From Gambelia wislizenii (Eukaryota > Chordata > Lepidosauria > Squamata > Crotaphytidae): 64,000 bases of DNA. The position numbers and the translations under genes are program-made. The notes under the pieces were generated by a model. It was not told where the DNA came from, did not search any database, and saw nothing but the letters and a program-made list of their open reading frames with translations. Below, piece after piece: positions 35,016-47,654 of this stretch; position 1 is the first letter of the stretch, and the number at the start of each line of letters is the position of its first letter. The stretch covers positions 113,737,116-113,801,115 of the forward strand of contig JAUMIR010000005.1 in assembly GCA_030847615.1 (NCBI GenBank). Direction: 5' to 3'.

Positions 35016-36270
35016 AATAAATTTTTAAAAAATGATATTAAACTAAAATTCTAAAAAGCTTTGAAAAACAAAGTTTTTAATTGAAATTCTAAATTAACAA
35101 GGGAAGAAGCAGTCCACAAGTGTTCAGGGAGGCAAGTCCAAGAGTATGACACAGTGAATGAAGAAGAATGAAGCTGAGCAAAGGAAGAGGAAACCCTTGG
35201 TTGGGTGAAACACTTAGAGATGCTAGAATGCAGATCTTGAGCAGGCTGGTAATTTGTCTCCTCTCTCATGCTGTGGAGCATTGTGGGTCGTGAGACATCT
35301 TTGCTGGCCTCTATGGACAGAGACCAAGTGTAAAAGGTGAGCACCATGACAGAGAGTGTGGGGAAAGGGTCTGCAAGGGTTTAAATAGTCAAGGACCCCT
35401 TTCCTTTCAATCTACGAACTAACAACATTGGTGTGAGCATGTGAAAGGAGAGAAAAATACACAAAATGTAAACTAAAGCAACCACCATTCTGGTTGTTAG
35501 AATATTCAAAAGAATGCTCCTTTGTCAGACATCCCTCATTCTAGAACCACAAGTCAATTAGCCACAAAAGCAGCAAGTGGTCTCTAGACAGAGAACAATG
35601 ATGGGAGTCAGATCAGTTATGAAGAACAAGGCACTTGCCAGCTGGTTGACAAGGCATAGCTTGAAAGAACAAAAATAGTCCAGTAGATAGATATTAACAG
35701 ACAGTGGGAAAGTCAGTTAAAATATATATAGTTTCAAATGATAATATAACAGGCTTTGATAGACTAGTAGAAGAGAACATACAGGTTTCTAATAAATAAT
35801 ATATTAAAGAAGGAAGATTTCAGAAAATAGCAACAGTTTGAATGATCAAAATGCTCATACGACTGTATGAATTATCAAAGACTCATTCAACTAGTCCTGA
35901 GATCATATAGAATAATGGGGGTAATTAAGAGAAATTAGTGCTGGCAAGGAAGGAACATATAGGGGAAAAGAAATATTAGATGATTACAGAAAATGTCAGA
36001 ACATGTGGTCTGGGACAGGGATGTGATTGTACATAGTAGAGAGAAAAATAGAATTTGAATTAGATTATGATGATTTGTCTGTACTCTGAAAAGGATGGCA
36101 TAAGTGAGCTTATGTGACCAATCACTATCCTGGAACATGCACAACGTAATGCAACTGCTATAGTCTGACTCAACTAGAGCAAGGGTCCCTCTAGCAGGCA
36201 CCCATATGCATACATATATTACTCTGTGAAATACATGGCTGTGAAATAAATTAATCTCCATTGCCTGATT
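35016..36270. other. Unassigned sequence
   Basis: AT-rich and without a recognised family. Confidence 0.45.
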
Positions 36271-37640
36271 GTTGAAGTCCTGAGGCTTCCCCCTTTACAT
36301 GCTGCCCTAGGCCTTGGTTAGGCCTTGTGAGGCCTTGTAGGCCCCATCTTCATTGGCCCGGTCTAGGCTTGCAGGCTGCACCTGGCATTGCTCAGACACT
36401 TGAGGCCCAGAAGACCCCATCCACAGTTAAGGTTCCCTTTCAATACCAATATGTTTTTCTGGTTTTTTTTCTTTCTTTCATATTCTAGGTTATGGGTGGT
36501 GGTGCACCAAGCCCACAGTTGCCATTTGGATCCCACCTGTGATTGAGTGATCTGGCAGTGGTTGAGTGGCTTGGGGAGAGGGGTCTTTACTGGCATAGCC
36601 TGTTGTCATTGCTGTTTGGGGAGCACCATGGGCCTTCGCTACAAATTCTGGTCATTCATCTGGGGATAATGACCTACCGATAAGTTTTTGAAGGGCAAGA
36701 CCCTGATTATCCAGGTTATTCATGATCTACAGATTATACAGGGCCATTTGCCTGAGGTTCACATCATGTGGTCTGCCATTTTACACTTTCTGGTGTGGTG
36801 GGCAGAAGAAAACTCTGGGTACATTGACAGAGTCCAGAGGAGGGTAAATAGGGAAGTTGGAAGTACTTTAAGGAAGGGGTTGGGCCACTTTTTGTCACTT
36901 TGTCAGATAGTTTGTCAGAGGCCAAAGTTTTTCAGAGGCATTCATTTCTCTGAGGCAGGTAATAGGCTATTCCTGGGAGATTTACAACAGGAGTGAGGGC
37001 CCTTTTGTTTAGCCTGGTGGGGAATAGGGCTAAGCAAACACTTACCCTTTATCTGTGGCAGGTAGGGAGGATAATTTGGAATTTGATAAGCACCTATGGC
37101 ACTCATTTGGTGAAGGTGAGGGCATGTGACTAGAGGGGTCAGGGAGAAGACTTTCCTTGGGGCTGGCCTGAGGGATATGCCCTAACTTTAAGTCATGTGA
37201 CTTGGAGGATGGCTTCTCAAGTTGGCCTTCCAGATGCCAGCTGGCTAAAGAGCAACCTGATCTGAGGTAATGGTGGGGATCTCCGTCTAGCTCATAGTCA
37301 AGGTCAATTTCATGGAGACCCCCATTTCCAGTGGTTGGTGAGGGTGAGGGGTCATCGGGCATATGGGGCCTGGCCAGGACTCCTCCCCCTTCATCAATGG
37401 TGGTGTTGGTGGTTAACCGACAATGATATCATCAAGCAGTATTCAGGTTGGTCAATGTCTGGATCCAGACCCATGTGATTTGAGCCAACCATTGCAACTG
37501 TTATCAATAAAGTTGTGGCCTTTATTGCCAATATATATACATTATCATTGACCAATATATTTCCAAATATGTAATGTGTCTGTCATTATTTGGTGAAAAG
37601 GGGGAGGGGAGAATGTCCAGCCTGGGCATGCAAATATGTA
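36271..37640 (+). pseudogene. DIRS-like retrotransposon relic with SGNH-hydrolase frame
   Basis: At about 36648 the text encodes VIHL followed, one base out of frame, by GDNDL, the GxND block of SGNH hydrolases. The frame 36688-36996 continues GKTLIIQVIHDLQIIQGHLP, IMWSAILHFLVW, RVQRRVNREVG and FRGIHFSEAGNRLFLGDL. The last block corresponds to the catalytic DGxH motif, with Asp replaced by Arg. This C-terminal hydrolase is known from DIRS/Ngaro-type tyrosine-recombinase retrotransposons of vertebrates. The following 3' sequence to about 37640 matches 6932-7040. A frameshift and the motif change make it dead. Confidence 0.65.
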
Positions 37641-39438
37641 CTCAAATCTATGTTTTATTGTGAATTTCAGACTGGGCCTGATTGGATTTAGAGAAAAATA
37701 TTTTTTATTTATTTATAGCATTTATATGCCTTCTTTCTCTCAAAGTGGTAGTTATAATTCATTACGAGATGCCGAAACTATATTCTTAAAATCAGTCTGC
37801 CATTCAACAGGAGTATTAATGGGGTTCTATCTATATTGCTAGTATCATCTGCAGGAAATATGGAAATCTGGGGCAAGGGGAAGTTACTCCTGCATGAGAA
37901 CATGATCCAAAGTTAAGCACTATTAAATCCCATATATTCCAATATAATAGAAATAAATAATATTCAATGCCCTGATGTCTTCTATTTCTAGTCACTACAA
38001 TTTCCCCCTCTACAAGACTGAAAAGCAATCTTGTGACGAACAAAAATCAATGTTCATAATGTATCTTTTGTGTGATTTAAAAAAAAATAAACAATAAACA
38101 ACAGGCTACCTATTAGTCTATCATTCCCACAATTTTATGCATATTTATGCACAATTTTATTCACTTAGAGCATTACTTAATGGATTATTTTTATTCTAAT
38201 TAATTATCCTGCATCTATTGGCTTCAAGTTAGCTGAACTCCACAATGGCAGAGTGCTGCTTTTTTTACCAAACTACCCTAGAAGGCAAGATGGAGCACAG
38301 AGTAGTTAAAAATGTGATTTCCTCTGTATTCACATTACCTTGGAGCTAAACTGTGGTTTGATGTCTCCTGGTCAACTCATGTACTGGGGATTGTTAATTA
38401 AAAAGAGTTGCCCTACTCTATTAAGGTTCCCTGTAGACTAATTATTAAAGTGCTGTGGACCATCACAAACCTACAGCAATTGAAAGTCACAGAAAAGACT
38501 TGCTTATTTTCTAAGCCCTCCATACTCAGAAGATTTTTCTTCTGCACTACCAAACATGCACAATGGGAAGTAGATTGCCTTCTCTATTGCTATTACACCA
38601 TGAAGGAAAGGGAGGAAGAGCGGGAAATTGCTAGAAAGGACATACATATTCATTAATGTTTTCAATAGCAGCCTTGCGAGTCAGATTCCCTACAGGTACA
38701 AAAAGTCATCTTGTTAAGTTGTTGTGCTGGGTGGGACCCCCACCCCTTTTCATTTGCTCAGCCTGATTCAATGTTACAGTGACAGATATCTCAGCCTTAA
38801 TACACACATACTCATTAAGCAGAATTGTTTGGGGGAGATTTTTTTTAAAAAACTAGTTAGGAATAACTAATTATTGAATTCTTGTTTCTGTTCATGTTCT
38901 GACCCAGTCTCTGAGGTCAAGAAGATACGAGTTTCAGAGGCAAGGTTACAAGTTTCCTGCTAGTTCATAGCTACAGTGCAATAATAACACATCACGATAC
39001 AAAAAGTGGAGAAACTCAGTATGTACTGAGAACAAAAGAGCAGTAATAAGCATTTTCAGAGGAAAACACAATCTGAAGTGTTCACTGAGTGGAAGCCCTG
39101 TTAGATGGAAACTGTGGCTACCTCCTGTGATAGTGTTACTTGTATTCAGCCCAGAAGAAGGCAACAAGAAGAGGTCAAGAAGGATCCACAAAGCCGAGAG
39201 AAGCATCATAACCACCTTCCTGAGCAGGAATCTGGAGCGGTTTCAAATGCTGCTTCCTACTCTACACTCTGCTCTTCAGAGAATAACATTTACCCCATAC
39301 ATTGTCAGTCAATTATCCTCAGTCATAAGCAAAACTTGTTGATGAGAGGGCACTAGGGCAGACCAGAGAGGAGGCTGCCTATAGGAAGGGAAAGGCAAGC
39401 AAGTTGATAGGAAGGGAGCTTTCCTATCAGAAGAAAAC
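37641..39438. other. Unassigned sequence
   Basis: No recognised gene or repeat. Ordinary AT-rich DNA with short A/T runs. Confidence 0.45.
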
Positions 39439-39441
39439 TTA

Positions 39442-39769
39442 GGAGATTTTCAGACCTGCAAAAATTCATGTCTGCTGCGAGCAGCCTCCCGAAACTGCTG
39501 CGCGGCAAGGGTCTTCTTAGGACGACGCTGTGCCTCTTGCGAAACCGTCCGTGTCACTTCCGTGAAGCTTGGGACGGCTCCGCGCCATATTTCAATCACA
39601 GAGGCTGCCCGTGATTGAAATATGGCGCTGAGCCATCCCAAGCTTCACGGAAGTGACACGGACGGTTTCGCAAGAGGCACAGTGTCATCCGAAGAAGACC
39701 CTTGCCGTGCAGCAGTTTCGGGAGGCTGCTCGCGCGGCAAGCAGCGATTTTGCAGGTCTGAAAATCTCC
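39442..39769. mobile_element. 328-bp foldback (palindromic) element
   Basis: Arms of about 158 bases (39442-39599 and 39611-39769) are complementary almost throughout and surround an 11-base loop. The outer ends are GGAGATTTTCAGACCTGC and its complement. Flanks are TTA and ATA. The arms are CpG- and GC-rich (CCGTCCGTGTCACTTCCGTG) against an AT-rich background. Open frames inside are mirror artefacts. Arm text in the inner half aligns with 41351-41702 (GTGTCA-TTCCG-GAG ... CCATATTT). Confidence 0.9.
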
Positions 39770-40203
39770 ATAGTCTACCCATGTCTCTTCAGAAGTACAG
39801 GAGACAACAGCAGGTAAACCCAAAGGCAAGATAGCTGAGGAAACAAAATCAGCCATATCAAAGTGAGATTCCTACAATTAATATACCCTCTCTCCTTCCC
39901 CAAGAATGTGGACATCAATACAATATATCTTATATAAAGTCAGCACCATTTGGGCTGAAGGACTAGAAGGAACCCTAACCACAAGAAGCAGAAATCCCAG
40001 TATTGTTGTTGTCATCATTTTTAATGTGGGTGCTAATACTATTGGAAATTGACTTTTGGAAATAGGCAGCCATGAGTTTTTATTTTCATGTTCTTGTTCA
40101 GGAAACCCTCACAATCATATACTAATCAAAAAATGAAGACAGGCACAGGAATGTGATCTAAAACTTGGACCTGAGGAATGGTATAAAGGAACCTTACATG
40201 ATT

Positions 40204-40465
40204 TTCATTATCATAAATACCATAAAAGCAATATATCCCATCTTATCTTGGAGGCTAAGCAGGGTGAGCTCTGGTTAATACTTGGATAGGATAGAATAGA
40301 AGGCAACAAGAAGGCCATCAACAAATACCAGGTGCTATAGGCTATATTTCAGAGGAAGGAACTGGTAAAACAACCTCTGAGTATACCTTGCCTAAGAAAA
40401 CCCAATGAAATCCAGGGTGTATAGGTTGGCAGGCGATGAAGGCACATATATACACATGCAGGAAA
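40204..40465 (+). mobile_element. 5S rRNA-derived SINE
   Basis: The head follows 5S rRNA: ATCCCATCTTATCTTGGAGG CTAAGCAGGG (A-box region), TGGTTAATACTTGGATAGG (intermediate and C-box region) and ATACCAGGTGCTATAGGCT (5S 3' end), with a short extra stretch in the C-box region. The body (CTGGTAAAACAACCTCTGAG, CCTTGCCTAAGAAAACCC) and the GGCGATGAAGGCACA end share the 3' module of the tRNA-type SINE at 52071. It is a retroposed copy, not a functional 5S gene. Confidence 0.85.
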
Positions 40466-41347
40466 GCTTTGGTAGTGATCAGAGGCTAGGACTAGACAAG
40501 ATATATTGAAAAGTGAGACATCACCAAGAATTCTATTTGGACAAGGAGAAGTCCTGGCACAAACTGCCATATGAGAAATACAGAAGAAACCTGGTGCAAT
40601 TACAAGCTAATAACTTTACTGACACACATACACACATAATATAACTACAATAATAAATAAAGCATGTGGATAAAACTTTCAAGCACATGGACATGACAAT
40701 ATATATATACTTCAAGTGTCCTCCTTATATCTTCATGACTGCTCCAATCCATTTTACATGAGAGTAGTAAAAAAATCCCAAGCCAGAGTTGAGTGATGCA
40801 GGTGAAGATGAGTAAATCACTATGAAGGTAGCTGAATCAGGAACAAAGAGGGCAGTTTTTCCCAGTATTTGAAACTGTTTCATCTCATAAAACTTCTTCA
40901 GCTTCTTATTATTAGCTATATACCTTCTGTGTGGATTATATAAAGAAGTTGATAACAAACCATTCCCTTAGTTATTATAATGCCAAATAAGAAAATGTAA
41001 TACTACTTACAAGAACAAATCTGTAAATTTCAAAATGTTATGCCATTCTCTCACCTAAATTGATGTAAGCAACAGGAAGGTGTTATTCCCTATGACCTGT
41101 AAAGTTTTACAAATGACCCCTAGTTGCTTCACAGGGCCAAGACTGTAGAGAAGCTGAGGCTGATGATTGTTAAGTGTAAAAGGAGTCCTACTTAAAGTGA
41201 AATGAGCATCTTTTGTGAAGGATACTGTGAGTGTAGTTAGTGTCAGAAATGCTTAAGTGTTGATATTATAATCAAACTTAGCCAACCAAATTGATAATGG
41301 ATATTAATGTAAATAAATGATCAGAACAATAAACACTCTCCATTGAC
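40466..41347. other. Unassigned sequence
   Basis: No supported feature seen. Confidence 0.45.
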
Positions 41348-41350
41348 CAA

Positions 41351-41702
41351 GGACTTTTTCAGATACGAACTTACCGTGCAAGAAGGCTCGTAACAGGCGC
41401 GATGCTGCTGCGTGGCAGGGGGCCTGTTTTGTACGACGCCATGCTCCTGCCAAAATCAGCTGTGTCAGTTCCGCGAGAGACTGGAGGCAGCCACACCATA
41501 TTTGGCCATTTTTTTATTCACGGGCAACTTCCGTGAGTAAAAAATGGCCAAATATGGCACGGCTGCCTCCAGTCTCTCGCAGAACTGACACAGCTGATTT
41601 TGGCAGGGGGACAGTGTCATACAAAATAGGCCCCCTGCCCTGCAGCAGAGTCACACCTGTTACGAGCCTTCTTGCACGGTAAGTTCACATCCGAAAAAGT
41701 CC
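41351..41702. mobile_element. 352-bp foldback (palindromic) element
   Basis: Near-perfect inverted arms around a 7-base centre (GCAACTT, 41524-41530). The termini are GGACTTTTTCAGATACGAAC and its complement, with flanks CAA and CTA. The arms are CpG-rich with CTGTGTCAGTTCCGCGAGAG and ACCATATTTGGCCATTTTTT. The arm sequence is homologous to 39442-39769, and the outer part to the 90-bp copy at 1282. Confidence 0.9.
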
Positions 41703-42554
41703 CTAATCAGTAAACTATATCCTGATAAGTGTACTGTTATACTTGTAAATCATAGTATACAGTTTCTTTGGTGCTCCTTCAATAGGGGTTACAACTCAGG
41801 TACATATACTCAACAATCAGATGGTAATCAAATAGCATCTTGCTAGTGCCTCCACTGTGGAATACATAAAGAATAATTACAATTAGATCCTGAAGTTGTT
41901 AACACTTACTGCAGATCCTTTGTACATAGCTGATGAAACTATACATTCCATTATAAAAAGTGTTGATATTGAATACTAGTATTTAGACCAAATGGAGAAT
42001 AAGTTTGTAAAAAATGAATCCAAAAAGCTTCATGTCTAAGCAATTGTAATTGATTGTCCATATATGTTTGTTGTGGTACCACCTCTATTACAAAGAATGT
42101 TATACATTTTGGAGCATGCTGGAAATTTTTACAGTGTTCTCCCAAAGGTGAATCTAAAATATTATTACAGATTTTGCTCTATTATTCACTAATATGAATC
42201 CACACTTGTCTAGACGTTTGTTCCATGTATAGTAACTAACAAGGACATATGATAACATAAATTACATTAGCTGTGTGACAGCTAGAGAAATTCCTAAGTT
42301 TAATGGACTTGTTCATGGATTGATGTTGAAATGTCTTAATAGTGAGTGACTGAGTACAACGTTTTCATCTACCACAACAAAAATGGTGTCTTAATGTAGG
42401 AAGCAGTTTTTGAATTTTATTAAAGTCACTGCATACTAAAATATCTCTTAAACAAGAAGTTCTAGATTGCACTATAATAGGAGGATGGGAACATCCTGGT
42501 ATACTGCTCAAAATATGCCAACTGGCATATGAAACATGCTTGTAGACACTGAAG
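41703..42554. other. Unassigned sequence
   Basis: No supported feature seen. Confidence 0.45.
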
Positions 42555-42557
42555 TTT

Positions 42558-43143
42558 GGACTTTATCACACGCATAAAATACAGCATCATAATGACGCCA
42601 TATAACTTGAAAGGGTGTGCGTATCAGATGACATTGCCCTTTCGCGGTTATGTCCCTGCCAAACCCCATAGTTTTTTTATTGAGGCTGAAGCCATCAATA
42701 GGTCCCCCATGGTACTTTTGTGCTGGCATTGCCAGTGTGTGAAATATCGCACCATTGTACTCATGTAAATGCAGCATCTATGGCCAGTGTGGCACGACCA
42801 CTTCCAGATGGGGTTGCAACAGCCAGGTAAGTGACACACTTTTTATGACCCTCCCCAGTTGCTTGGAAGTTTTTTTTTTTTTTTAGTGTATTTAGTTGCT
42901 TGGTGTAACTTTTTAGTGTTTTTTTAAAAAGATTTCCCATGCTATGTATTCTCGCGAGAATATGCAGGATTTTGAATGAGGAAGTGAATGGAGCTCCGTT
43001 CACTTCTTCTTTCATTGTGGGGAAGCCTTTGCTGGCTTAGAGGTAAGTGCGGTGGGGGACGTCCTTTTGCAAAAACAAAAAACAAAAATGAATTTTTTTA
43101 TGCCAGCAAAGAATGCTTTTAAGAGGCTTGTCTGATAAAGTCC
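42558..43143 (+). mobile_element. 3-bp-target MITE, 586-bp copy
   Basis: Termini GGACTTTATCACACG and CTTGTCTGATAAAGTCC are flanked by TTT on each side (42555-42557 and 43144-43146). The interior includes CCATCAATAGGTCCCCCATG, an AGCCAGGTAAGTGACACAC segment containing a perfect splice-donor word, a CTCGCGAGAATATGC block, and GAATGGAGCTCCGTTCAC. No transposase. Confidence 0.9.
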
Positions 43144-43146
43144 TTT

Positions 43147-44682
43147 GTCCTATTTGAAATTAAGGAGTTGATGGGCCTCAGGTGAAACAATTATAAAATA
43201 ATTCAAGGACAGGTAAGTAGAGATGACTTAAATTTTATCAACAGAAATTCTTCTGAGAATATTTCTAACATTTTTCTCAGTCCTATCCCCTTTGACACAC
43301 ATCCCTACAGTGAAAGAAGCCACTTTACATAACATTTTGTGAATATCTCTCCCACACTTTTGGGTAGTGTCTGCCTTTCTCTTGCCACAATGCACTGCTA
43401 TGAAATTAGTTCTTCTGGGACACTGTGGAACATGCAACCTTGTGCAGCCACAGCCAACACTGCCAGCAAAACAAAGAAGTCCCTTTGGAAAAAGGAAATT
43501 TACTACTACTGCTAATATTAAGTCCTCTTCTGAGCAACTGCTGGAGATTTTAACTTCTCCCTATGGAAATTCAGTGAACTTATCTCCCACATTTCACTAC
43601 CAATAAACAGGGTGGAGAATTGTGTCTTGAACTTCCAATATGTAGACACAACTCGTAAAATCAGAGATTATGCTGGAAATTTTCTAACAAAAACGGACAA
43701 CTTCTTTTTCCTTTAAAGTAATTGAGCTTTGTTGGGATTTCAGAACTGACACAATTCTATAGTTATTAAATTATTAATTAATGAAATGAGAGACAGTACT
43801 AAAGAGCCAACAAATTTTACATTTCCCACCTGATTCTATATCCACATCCTAGTTTTCTTAGAGTTTTTACAAAACTACTTCTTGCTGCTGCTGCTGCTGC
43901 TTTAATCTCTCAGAGTTAAAGAATCACAATGTTTAGGTCACAAGATCCAAACAGCATATTTTAGTTCATGATTAAAGTAATACAGTTCAATAAATTCCAA
44001 GGTTAAACAATATCAAATCTCAAAGTAGAAAGGGTCACTTGGAAGTGGATGGTCTTCCTTACACCCAGATAGTCCTATACTGCATACCAAGCAGCACATT
44101 GAGGCTCCTTCTCTGTCCCAGGAAACATATTTTTGAAGCAATTAACCTTGAAATTTTTGGCTGTGATTACAAGGGATAAGTTAAAAGAAAGAGAAAAGGA
44201 GATATGAGTATATGGGGGCTAGAAAGGGAAAGCAAGACAAAGTGTTTTCAAGGGACATAAAGAATAATGAAAAATAGTTGAACAAAAGGTTGGAAAATGT
44301 GTTTCTTCAACACTGGAAAATCATGGCAAGGACAATCCTTTGGGACTTCTACACAAAATTAGCCCATGGTTCACTTGTGCCAAAAATGCTATTTCCTATT
44401 CAGAAAATGCTGTGTCCTGTGTAAATAAACCATATGCAATTTTTACACAAGGTAAATTCCCAAGCTGCAAACAGGCTTTGCAAAGTGTAGTTTTGAAGAC
44501 TTTTTTCTAAAGGAAGAAAATTGCTAAAATTACTTATTTTAAGAATTAAATTAGTGAAGAATTGCATCCCTGGATTTTGGTGGGATGAGTGAGAATTCAA
44601 TATTTTATTTTTTTTAAAAAAAAATCTGGCTGGGTTTTTGTTTCAGTCCCAAGTACAAAAGAGAAACAAGGAGAAGGAGGAG
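43147..44682. other. Unassigned sequence
   Basis: A (CTG)n run lies at about 43885-43902. No gene recognised. Confidence 0.45.
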
Positions 44683-44685
44683 TAA

Positions 44686-45255
44686 GGACTTTATCAGACA
44701 AGCCTCTAAAAATGTTTCTTTCCCACCATATTTTAAACCATAAGTGTGCCAGCAAAATAACTCTTTATATCAAATGTTGCTGTAATAGTGTGAAAAAGCA
44801 GCCCCATACTTCTGCGTTGGTATGTGCGCTTGATCTCGGTGGCTCTCATCAGAAGATGTGAGCATGCTTAGAAGTCTAAAAATAGCTAAATTAAAAAACA
44901 AACTGAACACATAAGCACTGAAACACACTTTAAAATGTGCCTGCAAAATGGAAAGGTCCATAAAAAGAATGTCCCATACCTAGTTTTTGTGTTGTCACCT
45001 GGACGTGTTCTGGCAGAGACCACCCATTGATGATGGAATCGTGCCAGCAGAATGTGGTGCGGTTTCAGATGCTCACAATTATGCGGGGGGTGGGAATGCC
45101 ATGGCAGATCAATTGATGGGCTGGCCCATCAATAAAAAAAGAATGCCTTTTTTACAGCATGAGAACATGAAACCACAACATTGTGCAAAATTGGTGCCCT
45201 TTCGGGTTCATTGGGCATCATTATGATGCCATAATTGCCATGTCTGATAATGTCC
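44686..45255 (-). mobile_element. 3-bp-target MITE, 570-bp copy
   Basis: Termini GGACTTTATCAGACAAGC and TCTGATAATGTCC are flanked by TAA on both sides (44683-44685 and 45256-45258). The interior is inverted relative to 42558, with CCATCAATAAAAAAAG and a TGATGCCATAATTGCC end. No coding capacity. Confidence 0.92.
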
Positions 45256-45740
45256 TAAAACTATGGATGGCATTTTTCAGCTTCCGTCTGGTAGGGCTTT
45301 TAATACAGAAATTTAATTTAAATTTGAATGGTAATTTAGCAGTTAACTCTTTCCCTTGAAACATAAATGAAAGCAAATTAGATTTTTTTAAAAAAACAAA
45401 TACTTATTAATGATTAAGTCAACTCACCAAACCATATACACACACACCTGCACACTAAGCTTCTTATCTTTGAGAGAAATGGCAGCATGGCTGTAACTGA
45501 CAGAATTCTTACTGAGGTAGGTAACTGTTGTCTCAGCAGTACCACTTCTGAGAACAGGCAGAGGTTCATATGATTAAATGATCTTTCGTATAAAAATTAT
45601 TTCTAGGAAAATACTAATATACTAATATCAGTTATGTCAGAGAACCCTGTTCTATGTTGAAGGATTTACATTTTTGTTTAAAAAGAGAGATCTATAGTCT
45701 GATGTGTTACAGCCTAGACATTAATTCTGATTACTTTTTA

Positions 45741-45988
45741 TGACTTTATCAGACCACCCTCCATTATTGTTCTTTTGCCATCATATTCTGTGCTGTTTTT
45801 ATGCTGGCAAAAGAACCCCCACTCCCCGACATTACCTTCCGTAGCATGAAACAGCAGCCCAGGCACTAATGGAGAGTTAACGGAGTTCCGTACATTTCTG
45901 CGAAAGGATGATGTTGTCTGATACGCACACTCTTTTGCAATCGTTAGGCATCCTTATAATGCCATATTTGCCCTATGTGATAAAGTCC
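45741..45988 (-). mobile_element. Internally deleted copy of the 3-bp-target MITE
   Basis: About 250 bp, with ends TGACTTTATCAGACCACCC and GTGATAAAGTCC. It keeps both termini, the TTTTATGCTGGCAAAAGAACC segment and the CCTTATAATGCCATATTTGCC end, while the centre is missing. Flanking bases TTA and TCT do not match. Confidence 0.7.
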
Positions 45989-45991
45989 TCT

Positions 45992-47650
45992 GTAGTAAGA
46001 ACCAAATGGCACCAAATTTCACTTATTCCTAGGGATGTGATTGGCTGATTTATGGGATGTGATTGGCTGATTTTAAGATATTTGACTCAGACTAATTATT
46101 TCTATAATCAATTATACTTATATATTGTTCTTAACTTTTCCATATTATATATTGCTTTATTTAATGTATATATAATGTATATAATGTTTATATAATGTAT
46201 ATAATCTACAACAGTAGTGAAATTTTTCAGAGTCATTTTGTACATTCTAAACTAGTCTCTGGTAGTCATGAACATGTACAGGACTAATTTTATACTGACT
46301 TTCCTCTTGTTTTGCTACACTATAACATATAAAAACAAAAACACAGGAACACCCTTAAATCCTACAGGGAATCCTAAATCTGCTCTGTGGGATCTATATA
46401 TCCTGTCATTCCAATGACTTCAGTAGTGGTGATTTGCCAAGTCAAATCATTTCAGGGGATCCAAAAAATAATCACACTCTGATCCATTGTCATAAAGATG
46501 TCAAATAAAGTGTACTTTGCTTGAGGAGGATTATTTAGCAGGAAATTAGATTTCTATAGCTCTTCCTCCACATTTTTGCAGCTGACAGCCTTCTTCCAGA
46601 TTATAACACTAGTAATTTCCATAAAAGCCCCCTATCTATTATCAGCAGAATACCGTCCTTATAAATGGAGAAAAGTGAAGAAAAGAAGATTGCTCAATCA
46701 TTATGTTTTCTTCTCTGTATTTTAGGTCATTACATACAATATGTTAAATCCACTGAGCTGCAATGAAAAGTCATATAGGAAGGAGAAAGGCATATCTTCT
46801 GCTTTGTGCTCCTTAGAGGAAGGGAGAGGTACAAACGCGCAAATCTCTCTTAACTGCTGGTGGTGGAAAGAGGAAATTGATAGGCAATGATTCTGCTTAA
46901 TCTTCAGTCAAAGTTGGGGGCCATGTTCTTTAAACCTTTCCGGCACACAGAAAATGGCTCCCCTCTTTGGCAGTTTTTTGATAAAATAGTGTGAACTGCT
47001 GACAATGATGCAAGGTGTGTAGTGGTGTGTGTGTGTGTGTATGTGTGTGTGTGTTAGGGAGAACTTTTCTCAGTGGTTAACACAACAGGACCAACAGACA
47101 TCCCAATAAAAATGATGAAGAATACTGTGTCTGAATAATCCATTATTTAGTAACAGTTAGGCAGGGTTCATTCAAATGAGACAGTAGACTTCCCATCCAT
47201 GGCTACATTAGCATTTTTTGTTCATGCAAACACAAGCAACAACAAATAATTCCCAACAATTAATTATTTTGTTTATGTGTTTCACTTACTTTATATGTAT
47301 ATATAAATACAACTTCTTCAGCAATCCATTCACTGCAATTAAGAATATGACACATATTAAATAAATAAATAAATAAATAAATAAATTGATTAAGTCCTTG
47401 GGACAGATCTCACAGTTCTTCCCACAGTGCTGGTGTCTTCTTTGATCCTCTTGAGTGGCTTTAATATTTAGAAAGAGATTCGTTAAGTACTTTCAAGAGC
47501 AGCCCTTAAGTCCCTGGTGACAACCATTTGAGGAAAAAATAGTCTACTGAGCATGCACACTTATAAGAGAACTAACCATATTTACAATGATAATTAACCT
47601 TGTTACCCTCCTAATACTCAATGTCTTCACATAAAGATGGTGGTGGTAGT
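45992..47650. other. Unassigned sequence with simple repeats
   Basis: Contains an ATATAATGTAT-type run (about 46160-46205), a GT run with one interruption (about 47020-47054) and an (AAAT)n run (about 47355-47386). No coding gene seen. Confidence 0.5.
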
Positions 47651-47654
47651 GATG

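Noticed and set aside
39596..39856. Overlapping open frames on both strands that look like matching proteins
   Set aside because: They are mirror images produced by the 328-bp palindrome.
40230..40345. Functional 5S rRNA gene
   Set aside because: The 5S-like sequence is mutated in its internal promoter, has an extra stretch in the C-box region, and continues into a SINE body.
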